From Bacillota bacterium (lineage in GTDB: Bacteria > Bacillota > Clostridia > Christensenellales > SZUA-584), in assembly GCA_023399095.1 (NCBI GenBank), contig JAEWQS010000134.1:33899-97898 (forward strand): DNA of 64,000 bases, in the 5' to 3' direction. Position 1 is the first letter of the stretch, and every line of letters begins with the position of its first letter. This document shows, piece by piece, positions 49,854 to 59,770 of the stretch. The notes below the pieces were generated by a model. The model saw only the letters and a program-made list of their open reading frames with translations, had not been told where the DNA came from and searched no databases. A program made the translations under genes and the position numbers.

Positions 49854-51326
49854 TTATCTGCGCCACAAATCGGACAAAACATTCAATGTCTTTTCCACCA
49901 GAATATCTCCGCCATCCGGGCCGCAGCTGGTTGATGCCGGCTTGCTGCTGTATGACCCGCCATCTACGGCATCTTGCGTGGGCAGATAGCCGCCAAGGCC
50001 GTTGGCAAGCTGAATAATAAACACCTGCTCTGCCTGTGCTCTTGCCTTGATGCGCAATGCATATTCGTGGAAAAGCTCAAACGGATTGGTCGCCACCGCG
50101 ACGTTACCCAATCTTAATATATGACACTTAAACGAATACTCACCGGAAATGCGCTGCTGTTCATAGCGGATGACGACGCCTTGAGGCTCAAAAGCGGCTA
50201 CCAGATCACCCATCGTCATTGGGTTTTCTGTGGAAAATTGAGCTTTGATCCGTTGAACCTCTTGCGCTGCTGTTTTGTATTCTTCCTCACTGACCTGCCT
50301 GATCGGCAATTCCATTTGAAGGACTTCATGCGCAATAACTGGAGTATAATCGATATAGTTGCGTGCCTTCTTCCAGCCCCTCACGACCGCTTCCGATATT
50401 CTGTCGGCTATTGCCTGACATTCCTCTGTCATGTCAAAATTACGCCAAACTTCTTTTGTTTGGCCACCCCATTCCCGAAGTTCTTTCTTATTCGTTTTGC
50501 TTATTTTCACCAGATCAATCGGCGATAAATCACCTGCTGCGCCGCATGCAGGCAGCACATACACCTGACCAAGCTTCTCTCTGATTTCATTGCGAGTAGG
50601 TGCCCAGAAGTCAGCCGATATAAATCGATGCAGTTCATAAACCTGAGACGGGCAGGGCACATTGACCACAATCCCTGTTAAACCTGCGTCTTCATCCCAT
50701 GTATAAAGCATATCAATCGATGTATCTGTGCCGCCTTCAAACTGAATAAAATCAGATCGTGAACAGTCGCCGTACATAATACTCTCTTTATGTCCGTTCT
50801 GTTTAAAAACAGGCCTCCGGTTGAAGCCGACAACCGCATAATCATGCGAATAACTGATACCACCCGGCTTACGTTTTTCCCAAGCACGGACAATAAGCGT
50901 ATACAAAGCCTCCACCAAAAACTGCTGCGCTTCATCCGAAGAAAAGAGGTCTTCCGGCATATCTATTTGCGGTAAGATCTCACTGCCATAAACATGCTCA
51001 TTCTCTTCACGCATAAAGTCGCTATGAAAATCCGTGGAATTATGACTATGTGTCACATTAAAGCTAATCTTATCAAAATCTATTTCTTTATGGCCCGCAA
51101 GCTTGCTCTTTAATAATTCCGAAGCATGCATCGGTACTTCTGTCATATCTAACGAGACAAACGTAACCTGTACATTTCCATTCTCTATAACAAGCGCCGT
51201 CGCCGTAATCGGGTCATGCACATATCCGGAAATTCTTTGATACATCTGCCCAAGCATAACCACCGGCCGGGTTGGTGTTATATTCGTTTGTGCCCATCCA
51301 ATTCTGATGTCTTTATGTTTTGTCAT
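49854..51326 (-). CDS. Neutral/alkaline ceramidase-like hydrolase
   Basis: The 490-residue protein has GWAQTNITPTRPV at the start, NVTHSHNSTDFH (metal-binding His region), VVGFNRRP and YVLPACGAAGDLSP, as in the N-terminal domain of the neutral ceramidase family. Many bacterial members sit in sugar loci and do not act on ceramides. No signal peptide is present, so it works in the cytoplasm. It lies between the isomerase and kinase genes; a role in deacylating or opening the imported sugar is inferred. Confidence 0.75.
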   Translation of the reverse strand: MTKHKDIRIGWAQTNITPTRPVVMLGQMYQRISGYVHDPITATALVIENGNVQVTFVSLDMTEVPMHASELLKSKLAGHKEIDFDKISFNVTHSHNSTDFHSDFMREENEHVYGSEILPQIDMPEDLFSSDEAQQFLVEALYTLIVRAWEKRKPGGISYSHDYAVVGFNRRPVFKQNGHKESIMYGDCSRSDFIQFEGGTDTSIDMLYTWDEDAGLTGIVVNVPCPSQVYELHRFISADFWAPTRNEIREKLGQVYVLPACGAAGDLSPIDLVKISKTNKKELREWGGQTKEVWRNFDMTEECQAIADRISEAVVRGWKKARNYIDYTPVIAHEVLQMELPIRQVSEEEYKTAAQEVQRIKAQFSTENPMTMGDLVAAFEPQGVVIRYEQQRISGEYSFKCHILRLGNVAVATNPFELFHEYALRIKARAQAEQVFIIQLANGLGGYLPTQDAVDGGSYSSKPASTSCGPDGGDILVEKTLNVLSDLWRR

Positions 51327-51341
51327 TATTATCTGTCTCCA

Positions 51342-52703
51342 TTACATCATTTCAATACCGTTAAGCTTACAAAAATCCTTCAAGGCTTCTTTGTAATCCC
51401 CGTAAGCCACAATTACATGCTGGCTTGATACTTTTTGTGCAAATTCTTCAACACTGCACGAATCCGGGAATACTTCAAGGCTTGGTAGCTGCGGAGCAGG
51501 CGGCGTCCAGCCGCATTCCTCCCATACCATGGGCGTTTTGGCCTCGGCGGTATACACATGCATCTTGTAGCGGCCATTTATATAAATTAAGCGCGCACAG
51601 GTGACATAACCTGTCTTCACCTTGGACACATTGAGCAATGATGCCGACAACAAACCAAAAGCAGTAGGAAGGACTCTCACATCTCCGTCTGTCGCCGCTT
51701 TCGGAATGTAATCCGGCACACCAATTAGCATGCTCTTTTCAAAGAACTCATAGTATTCAAGGTAGGGCACCGTCTGCCCGGTAATATACTTCATAATCAG
51801 CTGCGTCACAGCTCCCATCACGTCATTTTCTGGAACCGTTAGCACACCGTTAAAATGTTCAAGCAGCATAAAAACCATAGCGGGCGGAAACCCGAGCAGC
51901 TTTTTCATACCATCCACATCAATCAGCGAAATCGCCTCATAGCCGCGCTCTTTAATCTTTTTGCTGATGGCAAGTGCATATTTAACACCCTGCTCTATGA
52001 TTGCATCATCGCAGCGTTCCGCAAATTTCCATTCCCTCTTGATAAAATCGACGCCATTTTGAATAGCCTGGTTCTCTAAACATTCAATGTTTTGCACCAT
52101 CTCGAGCATCTCAAAGGGTTCAACCTCTACACCTATTTGACCGCGCAGCGAATTACCTTCATATTGCGTACCATAAAGCAGCATATCCCTATAACCCATC
52201 GTGCCTACGCGTGCCATACGGAGGAGACGTTTTGCGTGACATGCACAAACAAACGCATCAATCTTCCCGATTGGCGTCGGTTTGTTAATAACGCTGTATA
52301 TGTATTTGAAGGAGTAGCCTAAAGCTTCAAATGCAGGCCGTATTGCTGTTGTTCCCGCTTGATCCGCCGTAGTCACCAAATGTCCATTTTCAATCCAGCC
52401 ACAAAGCCCCCAAAGCAGCATGGGAATGTGTCGTAATGCATCTGTGACATGAATCACCGCATGAGTCGGAACCCAACCCGCCACGCATATGATCAGACAA
52501 TCCATTTCAAAGGGTTTTAATGTTTTAATAGCTCTGTCTGCCGTTTCGTATTTCGTATCATCAATCACAATACCCGCATCCAATATGTCATATTCAAGAT
52601 TTGAAATCGTTGCGATGGCTTCATCATGTTTCAACTTCAGTCTGTCAATAGGAGTGTTGACTTCTCCAAAACAGACAAATCCAACTTTTTTCACAGGCTC
52701 CAT
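51342..52703 (-). CDS. L-fucose/L-arabinose isomerase family protein
   Basis: The 453-residue protein shows the fold pattern of FucI/AraA: FVCFGEVNTPIDRL at the start, DCLIICVAGWVPTHAVI, PMLLWGLCGWIENG, RVGTMGYRDMLLYGT and a C-terminal beta part. It probably converts the aldose to a ketose before phosphorylation. GGAGG lies directly before the ATG. It is 15 nt from the ceramidase-like gene and 21 nt from lacI, so all three are co-transcribed. Confidence 0.82.
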   Translation of the reverse strand: MEPVKKVGFVCFGEVNTPIDRLKLKHDEAIATISNLEYDILDAGIVIDDTKYETADRAIKTLKPFEMDCLIICVAGWVPTHAVIHVTDALRHIPMLLWGLCGWIENGHLVTTADQAGTTAIRPAFEALGYSFKYIYSVINKPTPIGKIDAFVCACHAKRLLRMARVGTMGYRDMLLYGTQYEGNSLRGQIGVEVEPFEMLEMVQNIECLENQAIQNGVDFIKREWKFAERCDDAIIEQGVKYALAISKKIKERGYEAISLIDVDGMKKLLGFPPAMVFMLLEHFNGVLTVPENDVMGAVTQLIMKYITGQTVPYLEYYEFFEKSMLIGVPDYIPKAATDGDVRVLPTAFGLLSASLLNVSKVKTGYVTCARLIYINGRYKMHVYTAEAKTPMVWEECGWTPPAPQLPSLEVFPDSCSVEEFAQKVSSQHVIVAYGDYKEALKDFCKLNGIEMM

Positions 52704-52724
52704 TGCCTCCTCTCGACATAATAT

Positions 52725-53714
52725 CTATTTCTCTTTTAACGAGCGCGTTGATCCACGCACCACCAGTTTACTTTGCAATGCAACATTTTGCACAACATGA
52801 GCTGACGGATTTTTTATGTTATCCATCAGCAGCTTAACCGCAATGACGCCCATCTGATTGACCGGGCTGTTGACGCTTGTAATTTGAATCGGCAGATATT
52901 CATCCATGACCGTGTTATCAACACCAACAATGGAAATGTCCTCAGGAACTTTGATACCACTTTCATGAAACGCCCGCATTGCGCCAAACGCCATCTGGTC
53001 ATAACTAGCGATCACTGCCGTCGGTCTCTCATCCTCTTGCAACAGTTCACATGCCCTAAGATAACCGCCTTTTTCAAATCTCTCTTTCCCTCGTTTAATA
53101 AATTTAGGTATAATTTCAATTGAATTTTGCCTTAATACGTCGCACAATGCGTTGTAGCGTACATCAGAATTGAATTCACCAATGTAGCCGATTTTTTTAT
53201 GTCCCAATTGCGTAAGGTGCTCTACGGCGAGTCTCATTACACTATCCGTCTTAACAAAGATTGAATCTAACGGATATGGAAGATTATATTCTGTAAATAA
53301 GACAGTGGGAATTCCTTCTTCTAGGATGCACTTACACATCTGCTCATCTATGAAATTACTGCCGCTTATAAAAAGCCCTTTGTTGTTATACGGCAATAAC
53401 TTTTCGTATGCATCTACGATTCCTTTTGCAGAGAAGTCGCTGAGCATTGTGACCATGGAATACCCATACTTGTTGATTTCATTACTTAAAGAATGCATCA
53501 GCTCAGCATAATAGTGACTGCGAACTTCAGGCAAAATTACCCCTATCGACTTTGATATATGAAGCGATTTCTTTGGGCGGTATCCCATTTCATATGCTGT
53601 CATCTTAACCAGCTGAATCGTTGATTCGCTGATCTCAGGGCTGTCGTTTAAAGCCTTAGAAACCGATGCCACAGTTATTCCTGTTTTGGCTGCAATATCT
53701 TTAAGTTTAACCAT
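52725..53714 (-). CDS. LacI-family transcriptional regulator
   Basis: The 329-residue protein has a LacI-type helix-turn-helix at residues 1-50 (KLKDIAAKTGITVASVSKAL) and a periplasmic-binding-protein-like sensor domain (SIGVILPEVRSHYYAELMHS; VDNTVMDEYLPIQITSVNSP). It is encoded inside the sugar operon, between the ABC transporter and the isomerase, and most likely controls it in response to the sugar. Confidence 0.92.
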   Translation of the reverse strand: MVKLKDIAAKTGITVASVSKALNDSPEISESTIQLVKMTAYEMGYRPKKSLHISKSIGVILPEVRSHYYAELMHSLSNEINKYGYSMVTMLSDFSAKGIVDAYEKLLPYNNKGLFISGSNFIDEQMCKCILEEGIPTVLFTEYNLPYPLDSIFVKTDSVMRLAVEHLTQLGHKKIGYIGEFNSDVRYNALCDVLRQNSIEIIPKFIKRGKERFEKGGYLRACELLQEDERPTAVIASYDQMAFGAMRAFHESGIKVPEDISIVGVDNTVMDEYLPIQITSVNSPVNQMGVIAVKLLMDNIKNPSAHVVQNVALQSKLVVRGSTRSLKEK

Positions 53715-53747
53715 AAGTTATCCTCAATATCTGTACTGTTGTTTAAC

Positions 53748-53789
53748 GTACGGAGAGCCTGTATATCTTCATTGTCAGGCCCTCCGCAC
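53748..53789 (-). promoter_or_regulatory. Stem-loop between SBP gene and lacI
   Basis: GTGCGGAG.GCCTG and CAGGC.CTCCGTAC form a long stem with a 14-nt loop and no T-run. Such hairpins after a binding-protein gene usually protect the 3' end of the upstream mRNA and lower expression of the genes downstream. Confidence 0.6.
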
Positions 53790-53805
53790 GCACTCATCTC
53801 TCTGT

Positions 53806-54882
53806 TTACTTCAGCGGTGTACCTTTGCGAATAATGGCCGCCATCAAGTCGTCTTTATATGTATCAACGTTAGTTGAATCGATCAGCACCACACCGGAGT
53901 CGTTGTATTTTTCAAACGAATCAGCATTGCCATTCTCCAAATATTCCACAGCCATACGAACCGATTCATAGCCTCTTTTGAAGAAATTCTGTGCCAATGT
54001 CGCCCATTCTGTACCATTCTTGATATTGTCAATTGTCTGATCAACTGCATCAATGTCAAGTATAAGAACGTCTTTATCCATTTCTGTCGCTACCTTTGCC
54101 GCAGACGGACCACCTGTCGCTTCTACCATCCAGACTACGTCAACCTCAGGATAAGCTGTAAAGACTTCTTCGAACTTAGATACCGCTGTCGCTGTATCAG
54201 CGTTATCTGCTTCCGTAACAACAATCTTGATTTCAGGATAAGCTTCTTCAATTCTTGATTTAAAGCCATCGATTTGTTCAAGCTGGTTTGTTGCCGCCAG
54301 TTGAGACATCATGATGCAAACATTTGCCTTGCCACCAGTCTTTTCAGCAATCATATCCGCGGCTTTTATACCGTAATTTTTGTTGTCAGTGCCAATCCAT
54401 GAAACAAAGTAATCTTCATTGTCCGGCACATTGCTTGTGCAAAAGTTCGGAATGCCCGCTTCATATATTTTCTTCATGGATGCATTGAGCGTGGTATCCC
54501 AGGGCTCTGTGATGATCGCATCGGGGTTCAGAGATATAGCATTATCAATATAGTTGATAGTCTCTCCCAGCAAATCGCTACTGCCCATGGGTGCGCCAAT
54601 GATCTCAAGATTTACGCCATAATCCGCAGCGGCCTCCCTTGCACCTTCCGCCTGCTGTTCATAGACAGGATGACCCACAAGCGCATTGACCAGAATGATA
54701 TAAGGGGCATCTGCATCAACTTCTGCTGATTCCGATGGAGATTCAGCAGGAGATTCTGTTGCAATCTCCTGTGCTGCACTTTCATCGGCCGATGATTCTT
54801 CAGCAGGTGAAGTCTGGCCAGTACAAGCCACCAGAGCAAAAATCATTGCCAAGGCCAAAACCAGTGTAAGAATTTTCTTCAT
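53806..54882 (-). CDS. Sugar ABC transporter substrate-binding lipoprotein
   Basis: The product has 358 residues. The lipobox is ALVAC (Cys20), followed by an acidic Ser/Glu-rich linker to about residue 57. A type I periplasmic-binding domain of the ribose/galactose class follows (PYIILVNALVGHPVYEQQAE; DAIITEPWDTTLNASMKKIY; VVWMVEATGG). It delivers the sugar to the permease. AAGGAG precedes the ATG. It is last of the three transporter genes, unlike many loci where it is first. Confidence 0.9.
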   Translation of the reverse strand: MKKILTLVLALAMIFALVACTGQTSPAEESSADESAAQEIATESPAESPSESAEVDADAPYIILVNALVGHPVYEQQAEGAREAAADYGVNLEIIGAPMGSSDLLGETINYIDNAISLNPDAIITEPWDTTLNASMKKIYEAGIPNFCTSNVPDNEDYFVSWIGTDNKNYGIKAADMIAEKTGGKANVCIMMSQLAATNQLEQIDGFKSRIEEAYPEIKIVVTEADNADTATAVSKFEEVFTAYPEVDVVWMVEATGGPSAAKVATEMDKDVLILDIDAVDQTIDNIKNGTEWATLAQNFFKRGYESVRMAVEYLENGNADSFEKYNDSGVVLIDSTNVDTYKDDLMAAIIRKGTPLK

Positions 54883-54934
54883 GTTCTTTTCTCCTTATTG
54901 TTTATTTTGACGGGGTTACCCGCGCAAAACTATA

Positions 54935-56443
54935 TCAGTCGCCTGTAGCAATACGAAGGAACTTCTCTTCGTCTGCTTCATCACGGTTAATTTCCGCTTT
55001 TTTTATGCCTTCAGACAATACAATAAATCTATCACACATTCCCACCATCTCCGGTAGTTCCGAAGAGATCATTACAATAGCAATACCCTGTTTCGCCAGA
55101 GTCGTCATAATCTGATAAATCTGACTCTTTGCTCCCACGTCAATACCTCTTGTCGGCTCATCCAAGAGTAGCACGCGCGGACGTGTCATCAGCCATTTTG
55201 CAAATACGACCTTTTGCTGGTTACCGCCCGACAGATTCAGTACGTTATCGCGCTCATTCCGCACCTTGATACTTAACTCGTTTATGAATTGAATCGCATA
55301 GTCTTTTTCTTTTGGTCTTTGTAAGAGTCCTTTGCTCGATATTTTATCAATGCTGGCAAGCGAAATATTACCGGCGATATCCAGCGTTGGAACATAACCG
55401 TTTACCTTCCGATCTTCACTTAAAAGTACAATTCCTTTCTTTATAGCATCACGCGGTCTTTTTATTGTTATTGGCTTACCTTCTAAGAAAAGCCGTTTAT
55501 TTGCTTTCAACGCACCCACAATCGCATTGACCGTCTCACTCCTGCCGGATCCAACCAACCCAACAAGACCCAATATTTCACCCTTTTTAACGCTAAAAGA
55601 TATATGATCAACAACATTTTTACCCGGGTTAAACGGATGTGGGACGACAAGATCCTCAATTCGCAACATTTCATCTCCAATTTCTGCATCTTCTTTGGGA
55701 TACATATTGCCAATTTTGCGGTTTACCATATTTTCTACAAGGCTGTCTACAGTTACATCTTTAATGTTGTTGGTACAAACATGACCTCCATCGCGAAGAA
55801 CTGTAACACGATTTGCTAAATACATGACTTCTTTAATCTTGTGACTGATATAGATACAAGATATGCCTTTATCACGAAGCTTAAAAAGGTTATCAAACAG
55901 ATGATCGACTTCTTTTTCTGTCAAAGCGCTTGTGGGTTCATCCAAGACCAGTATTTTAGGATGCCTTGAAAGCGCACGTGCAATTGTTACCATCTGTTGC
56001 TGGCTTGTGGATAGATCCCTCATACATTGACTAACAGGCACTCTAAGTCCAACAAGATCAGCATAGACCCGAGCTTCTTCGAACATGTTTTTCCACTGCA
56101 CCACGCCTTTTCGTACAGGTATGCGCCCAAGGAAGATGTTCTCTGCCACGCTTAAATCAAGATGAACACTGATCTCCTGGTAAATCATTTCAACGCCAGC
56201 CGCAACAGAATCGGACGGCGAATTAAATGATTGCTTCTTTCCTTCTACCCAGATTTCACCTTCATATGTACTCTGCGAATAGCTGCCGCTTAAAATCTTC
56301 ATAAGGGTAGACTTACCTGCGCCGTTCTCTCCAACCAAAGCTAAAATTTCGTTCTTTCTCAGGTTAATCGAAACGTCGTTTAGAGCCTTGACCCCACCAA
56401 AGCTTTTGGTTATGTTTTTCATTTCCAATAAATATTCAGACAC
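54935..56443 (-). CDS. Sugar ABC transporter ATP-binding protein (RbsA-like)
   Basis: The 502-residue protein starts at GTG behind AAGGGGG. It has two ABC domains in tandem: the first with GENGAGKST and LSTSQQQMVTIARAL, the second with the degenerate Walker A GLVGSGRSE and LSGGNQQKVVFAKWL, as in RbsA/MglA. It energises uptake of a monosaccharide. Confidence 0.94.
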   Translation of the reverse strand: MSEYLLEMKNITKSFGGVKALNDVSINLRKNEILALVGENGAGKSTLMKILSGSYSQSTYEGEIWVEGKKQSFNSPSDSVAAGVEMIYQEISVHLDLSVAENIFLGRIPVRKGVVQWKNMFEEARVYADLVGLRVPVSQCMRDLSTSQQQMVTIARALSRHPKILVLDEPTSALTEKEVDHLFDNLFKLRDKGISCIYISHKIKEVMYLANRVTVLRDGGHVCTNNIKDVTVDSLVENMVNRKIGNMYPKEDAEIGDEMLRIEDLVVPHPFNPGKNVVDHISFSVKKGEILGLVGLVGSGRSETVNAIVGALKANKRLFLEGKPITIKRPRDAIKKGIVLLSEDRKVNGYVPTLDIAGNISLASIDKISSKGLLQRPKEKDYAIQFINELSIKVRNERDNVLNLSGGNQQKVVFAKWLMTRPRVLLLDEPTRGIDVGAKSQIYQIMTTLAKQGIAIVMISSELPEMVGMCDRFIVLSEGIKKAEINRDEADEEKFLRIATGD

Positions 56444-56455
56444 GGGAAGTCCCCC

Positions 56456-57433
56456 TTATTTCTTAAAATGCGTTCTAAAAAAGTCCAAAGAACATGCCAA
56501 TAATAAGACTAGACCAAGAACTAATTGCTGCCAGTAGGAAGAAACCTTAATCATCGTCATACCGTTTGAGATCATTGCCATAAATATTGAACCCAGAAAT
56601 GCACCATAGACTTTGCCGGCGCCACCACTGAGACTAACTCCACCAATAACACATGCGGCGATAACGGTCATTTCAAAGCCAGAACCAACGTTAGGCTGAG
56701 CAGACCCTACACGCGCAGACATCAGGATTCCTGTTATCGCAGCTAGCGCGCCGGTTAACACATATGCGCTAAACCGGACTGCATTTGAAGCGATTCCAGC
56801 CAGTCGTGCTGTCTCCGAATTACCGCCTACCGCAAACAGCATTCTGCCGTAAACCGTATATTTTAGTATGAGTGTTGCTATTATCCCTAACAAAATCGCA
56901 ATAATAACTACATATGGGATACCGACAGAACCAATTTGAAGATTGCCTTGTCCAATTTCGTTAAAATTCTCAGGGAGTGGATAAACTGCCTCACCTTTTT
57001 GAAATCCGAGCACAAAGCCTCTGGCCATATACATTGTCGCCATAGTTGCGACAAAAGGAGGAAGATTCACAATCTGCACAAAGAAACCATTTATAATTCC
57101 GAAAATCGCCCCCACTAATATCGCAGCGAGTATTGACAGAATAATCGGAACGCCCAGCGTCATCAAAAGACCAGCGACAACACCAGCTAATGCATATACA
57201 GCGCCAACCGACAAATCCCATCCGCCCGCAATCATCAGATATGTCATACCGATTGCTGTGATAAACGTGAAAGACGTCGTTCTCAAAATGTTGGTGATAT
57301 TATCAATCGTTAAAAAAGCACTACTGTTTACCGAGAATAATACAACAGCGATAATGAGCGGGATAATAACCCCCATCTCTCTTAACCCAAATGCTTTTCT
57401 CATCAAATCTTTGGCCTTCTTTCTGTTCTCCAT
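56456..57433 (-). CDS. Sugar ABC transporter permease (RbsC-like)
   Basis: The 325-residue protein has about ten membrane helices and the branched-chain/ribose permease pattern AIGMTYLMIAGGWDLSVGAV and ACVIGGVSLSGGAGKVYGAF. CGGAGGGAG precedes the ATG. It is the first gene of the operon, under the promoter at 57,515-57,543. Confidence 0.93.
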   Translation of the reverse strand: MENRKKAKDLMRKAFGLREMGVIIPLIIAVVLFSVNSSAFLTIDNITNILRTTSFTFITAIGMTYLMIAGGWDLSVGAVYALAGVVAGLLMTLGVPIILSILAAILVGAIFGIINGFFVQIVNLPPFVATMATMYMARGFVLGFQKGEAVYPLPENFNEIGQGNLQIGSVGIPYVVIIAILLGIIATLILKYTVYGRMLFAVGGNSETARLAGIASNAVRFSAYVLTGALAAITGILMSARVGSAQPNVGSGFEMTVIAACVIGGVSLSGGAGKVYGAFLGSIFMAMISNGMTMIKVSSYWQQLVLGLVLLLACSLDFFRTHFKK

Positions 57434-57474
57434 AAGCTTCTCCCTCCGACAATTTACGATATTAAGTCTTTTTA

Positions 57475-57495
57475 ATAACGAAATTTTTTCGTTAT
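57475..57495. promoter_or_regulatory. 21-bp palindromic operator
   Basis: ATAACGAAA, 3 bp, TTTCGTTAT: nine-base arms with perfect symmetry. It lies just after the -10 of the ABC operon promoter, where a bound repressor would block transcription. The right arm recurs in the SIS/TIM divergent promoter region. Confidence 0.65.
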
Positions 57496-57514
57496 ACGTT
57501 TAAAATGCATTTAC

Positions 57515-57543
57515 ATATTAATCGATATTTGTCGTAATATCAA
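57515..57543 (-). promoter_or_regulatory. Promoter of the ABC transporter operon
   Basis: On the minus strand TTGATA, a 17-bp spacer and TAATAT. The start point would be near 57,508, giving a leader of about 75 nt that holds the palindromic operator. Confidence 0.6.
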
Positions 57544-57665
57544 GCTATATTTTTATTTTATTTACGAAATATTTTCTATTTTTGCGTAATGATAAATTCA
57601 TGCGAAAATTTTTATCGAATATTTTTTTATTATTTTCGTAGTGCTTTTAGAATTTTATAGGTGAT

Positions 57666-57700
57666 AAAAAAACACCAGCGCATCTTTTGTCGGTGTTTTT
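57666..57700 (-). terminator. Terminator after the MFS gene
   Basis: AAACACC and GGTGTTT arms around a 15-nt loop, with T-runs on both strands, so it may work in both directions. Confidence 0.75.
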
Positions 57701-57752
57701 CCAATACATATACTAGGCTGCCACGTTTGTTTTATTACATTATCGAATGTTC

Positions 57753-58955
57753 CTAACGGTGCTTACTCAGCGAAACGCATAATATTCCACCTGCAAGCGC
57801 GGTTGCTGCAAGAAGCAGAAAAGCGATACCAATATCAAAGAAATCGGCCATTATTCCCATTAATATCGGATATAGCACACCGCCCACACCGCAGCCAGAG
57901 CTCATTAAACCTATGGCCCCTCCAGAACTATCAGGAAAAGCCTTGGCCGCCAAATCAACCAGTGTTGACCAAATTGGACCAAACGCCATACCTGTCAGTG
58001 CGCATGCAGCCAATGATATCAACGCCGATTGGGAAAGCGCCAAAATAGTAAATATCACCCCAGACAAAGCAAAAGATACGATAAGTACCTTTTTGGGGGA
58101 TTGCTTTCTCAGCCCTGCCGCCATACGCGATATCGCCATACCCATCCAATATGCAGAAATAGCCCAAGAGCCATAGTCAGAGGCATCCAATTTTAAATCA
58201 AACAGCGTCTTTGCAAAGTAACCAAAACCGTTTTCAAGACCTACGTAAAGTATAATGGCTGCAAACAACGTTATAAACACTGTTGACCGAAAGTAATTCC
58301 TAAAATCAGTGTTGCTTGTCGGCACTTGCTTTGTATTCATACCCGAAAACTTAAACTTTATCAGAGGAAATAGCAAAATGAAATAAGCAGCTGCACAAAT
58401 GACAAACAGCACACGCCAGGTCATATCAAATTGTTGGATAATAAGATGAATAGTAACCGGGCTCAGCACCGCTCCAACGCTCAATGCACATTGGCATATG
58501 TTAATGTATCTTGTACTGCTATCCGGATATAAATCCGAAATAAGAGCCGCACTGACAGATTCGCAAACACTATATCCAGCGCCTATGAAAAAGACGCCCG
58601 CCACAAAGACAAGCGCAGAGTTTGACAACGCAGCTATTAAACAGCCCAATGCAAATACACCAACAAAGCTAGTTAATACAGGCTTTTTACCCATTCTGTC
58701 AGAAATTGTGCCAAAAATAAGCGGCATGGCAATAACGCTGACATATTGTGCGGCGACAAGGAGCCCCATGCCTGTTTTGGTAGTATTAAACTCTGCTGAC
58801 ACATCCGAGAGTATCAATTGAAAGCCGCCCATTTCCATGCCCACAAAAAACATAAGGACAACTGCCAAAAATACAAGCTTTTTTTCGTCTTTCTTATCCG
58901 TAAACGACCTCAACACCCATTTCTTTAATTCTCTTAACGATTTGCTCGTCAGCAT
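57753..58955 (-). CDS. MFS transporter
   Basis: A protein of up to 400 residues with twelve hydrophobic helices and the MFS loop motif GTISDRMGKKPVL between helices 2 and 3. It is probably a sugar or sugar-acid permease or exporter of the locus. The frame opens inside the deoR gene (62-nt overlap) and no start has a good ribosome site, so the true start may be a GTG near 58,916 or an ATG further in. It is coupled to deoR. Confidence 0.85.
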   Translation of the reverse strand: MLTSKSLRELKKWVLRSFTDKKDEKKLVFLAVVLMFFVGMEMGGFQLILSDVSAEFNTTKTGMGLLVAAQYVSVIAMPLIFGTISDRMGKKPVLTSFVGVFALGCLIAALSNSALVFVAGVFFIGAGYSVCESVSAALISDLYPDSSTRYINICQCALSVGAVLSPVTIHLIIQQFDMTWRVLFVICAAAYFILLFPLIKFKFSGMNTKQVPTSNTDFRNYFRSTVFITLFAAIILYVGLENGFGYFAKTLFDLKLDASDYGSWAISAYWMGMAISRMAAGLRKQSPKKVLIVSFALSGVIFTILALSQSALISLAACALTGMAFGPIWSTLVDLAAKAFPDSSGGAIGLMSSGCGVGGVLYPILMGIMADFFDIGIAFLLLAATALAGGILCVSLSKHR

Positions 58956-59670
58956 TAAAATCCGTAACTAGCTTTCCAGCCATAGAAAGCTCTGAAACAC
59001 GAGAAAACCCTTCGCGTCCGATTTTACTGCTATCAGCCACGATGATCGTCTCTTTCGCCCGTTCCATCATCATTTTGTCCATCACTGCTTCTTCCGCATG
59101 ATATGTTGTCAATCCATTATCGACACAAATACCATCCATAGACAAGATGGCATATTCCGCCTTATAACGTCTCAATTGCTCCTGAGCGTCATTGCCGTAC
59201 GTGAAAGAATACTGTGCGTTGATCTCTCCCCCCAGCAAAATGACACGAAAAGATGGAAACGCACCCAGCTCAACCGCTACCATTAACGAATTTGTGACTA
59301 TATTCAGATTTTTATGTTTCTTTAGCTCCACGGCTGTATAGTAAGTGGTTGTTCCCGAGTTGATTAATATCGTATCTCCGTCACGAATGATATCAGATGC
59401 AGCCGAAGCGATATTCTTTTTAATATCGCTGTTCTCCTGCTTTCTCCGCAAAAAGTCAAGGTTATAATAGTTTTTTACCGTTTGAACCGCCCCACCTTGA
59501 ATGCGCTCCAGATACCCGTCATGCTCCAAAGCATCCAAATCACTGCGAATCGTAACAGTAGTGGCCCCCAGCTCTTCACTGAGCTTGGCAACGCGAACCT
59601 GCCCGTCTCTTTTCAAAATCTCTAATATCTTTTTCCTGCGTGCATCAATTTTCAATTCTCCGGCAGCCAT
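58894..59670 (-). CDS. DeoR-family transcriptional regulator
   Basis: The 258-residue protein has a DeoR helix-turn-helix at the N-terminus (RRKKILEILKRDGQVRVAKL, SEELGATTVTIRSDLDAL) and the sugar-phosphate sensor domain with ILINSGTTTYYTAVEL and VADSSKIGREGF. Such regulators respond to a phosphorylated sugar. GGAGGG precedes the ATG. It lies between the MFS and SIS genes and may bind the TTTTCGTTATA elements nearby. Confidence 0.92.
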   Translation of the reverse strand: MAAGELKIDARRKKILEILKRDGQVRVAKLSEELGATTVTIRSDLDALEHDGYLERIQGGAVQTVKNYYNLDFLRRKQENSDIKKNIASAASDIIRDGDTILINSGTTTYYTAVELKKHKNLNIVTNSLMVAVELGAFPSFRVILLGGEINAQYSFTYGNDAQEQLRRYKAEYAILSMDGICVDNGLTTYHAEEAVMDKMMMERAKETIIVADSSKIGREGFSRVSELSMAGKLVTDFNADEQIVKRIKEMGVEVVYG

Positions 59671-59770
59671 ATCAGCCCTCCAACTTTTTAATTATTGGTA
59701 TTATTGTTAAATGTATATCTATTTATGTTTTTAACATATCACAGCACGCATCATTACAAAAGACTTTTTT

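Larger units (their letters stand above)
57434..57752. other. Control region of the sugar operon
   Basis: Very AT-rich. It contains the operon promoter, a 21-bp palindrome, several further TTTCGT/ACGAAA half-sites (about 57,560-57,645) and the terminator of the MFS gene. No gene is present. Confidence 0.7.
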
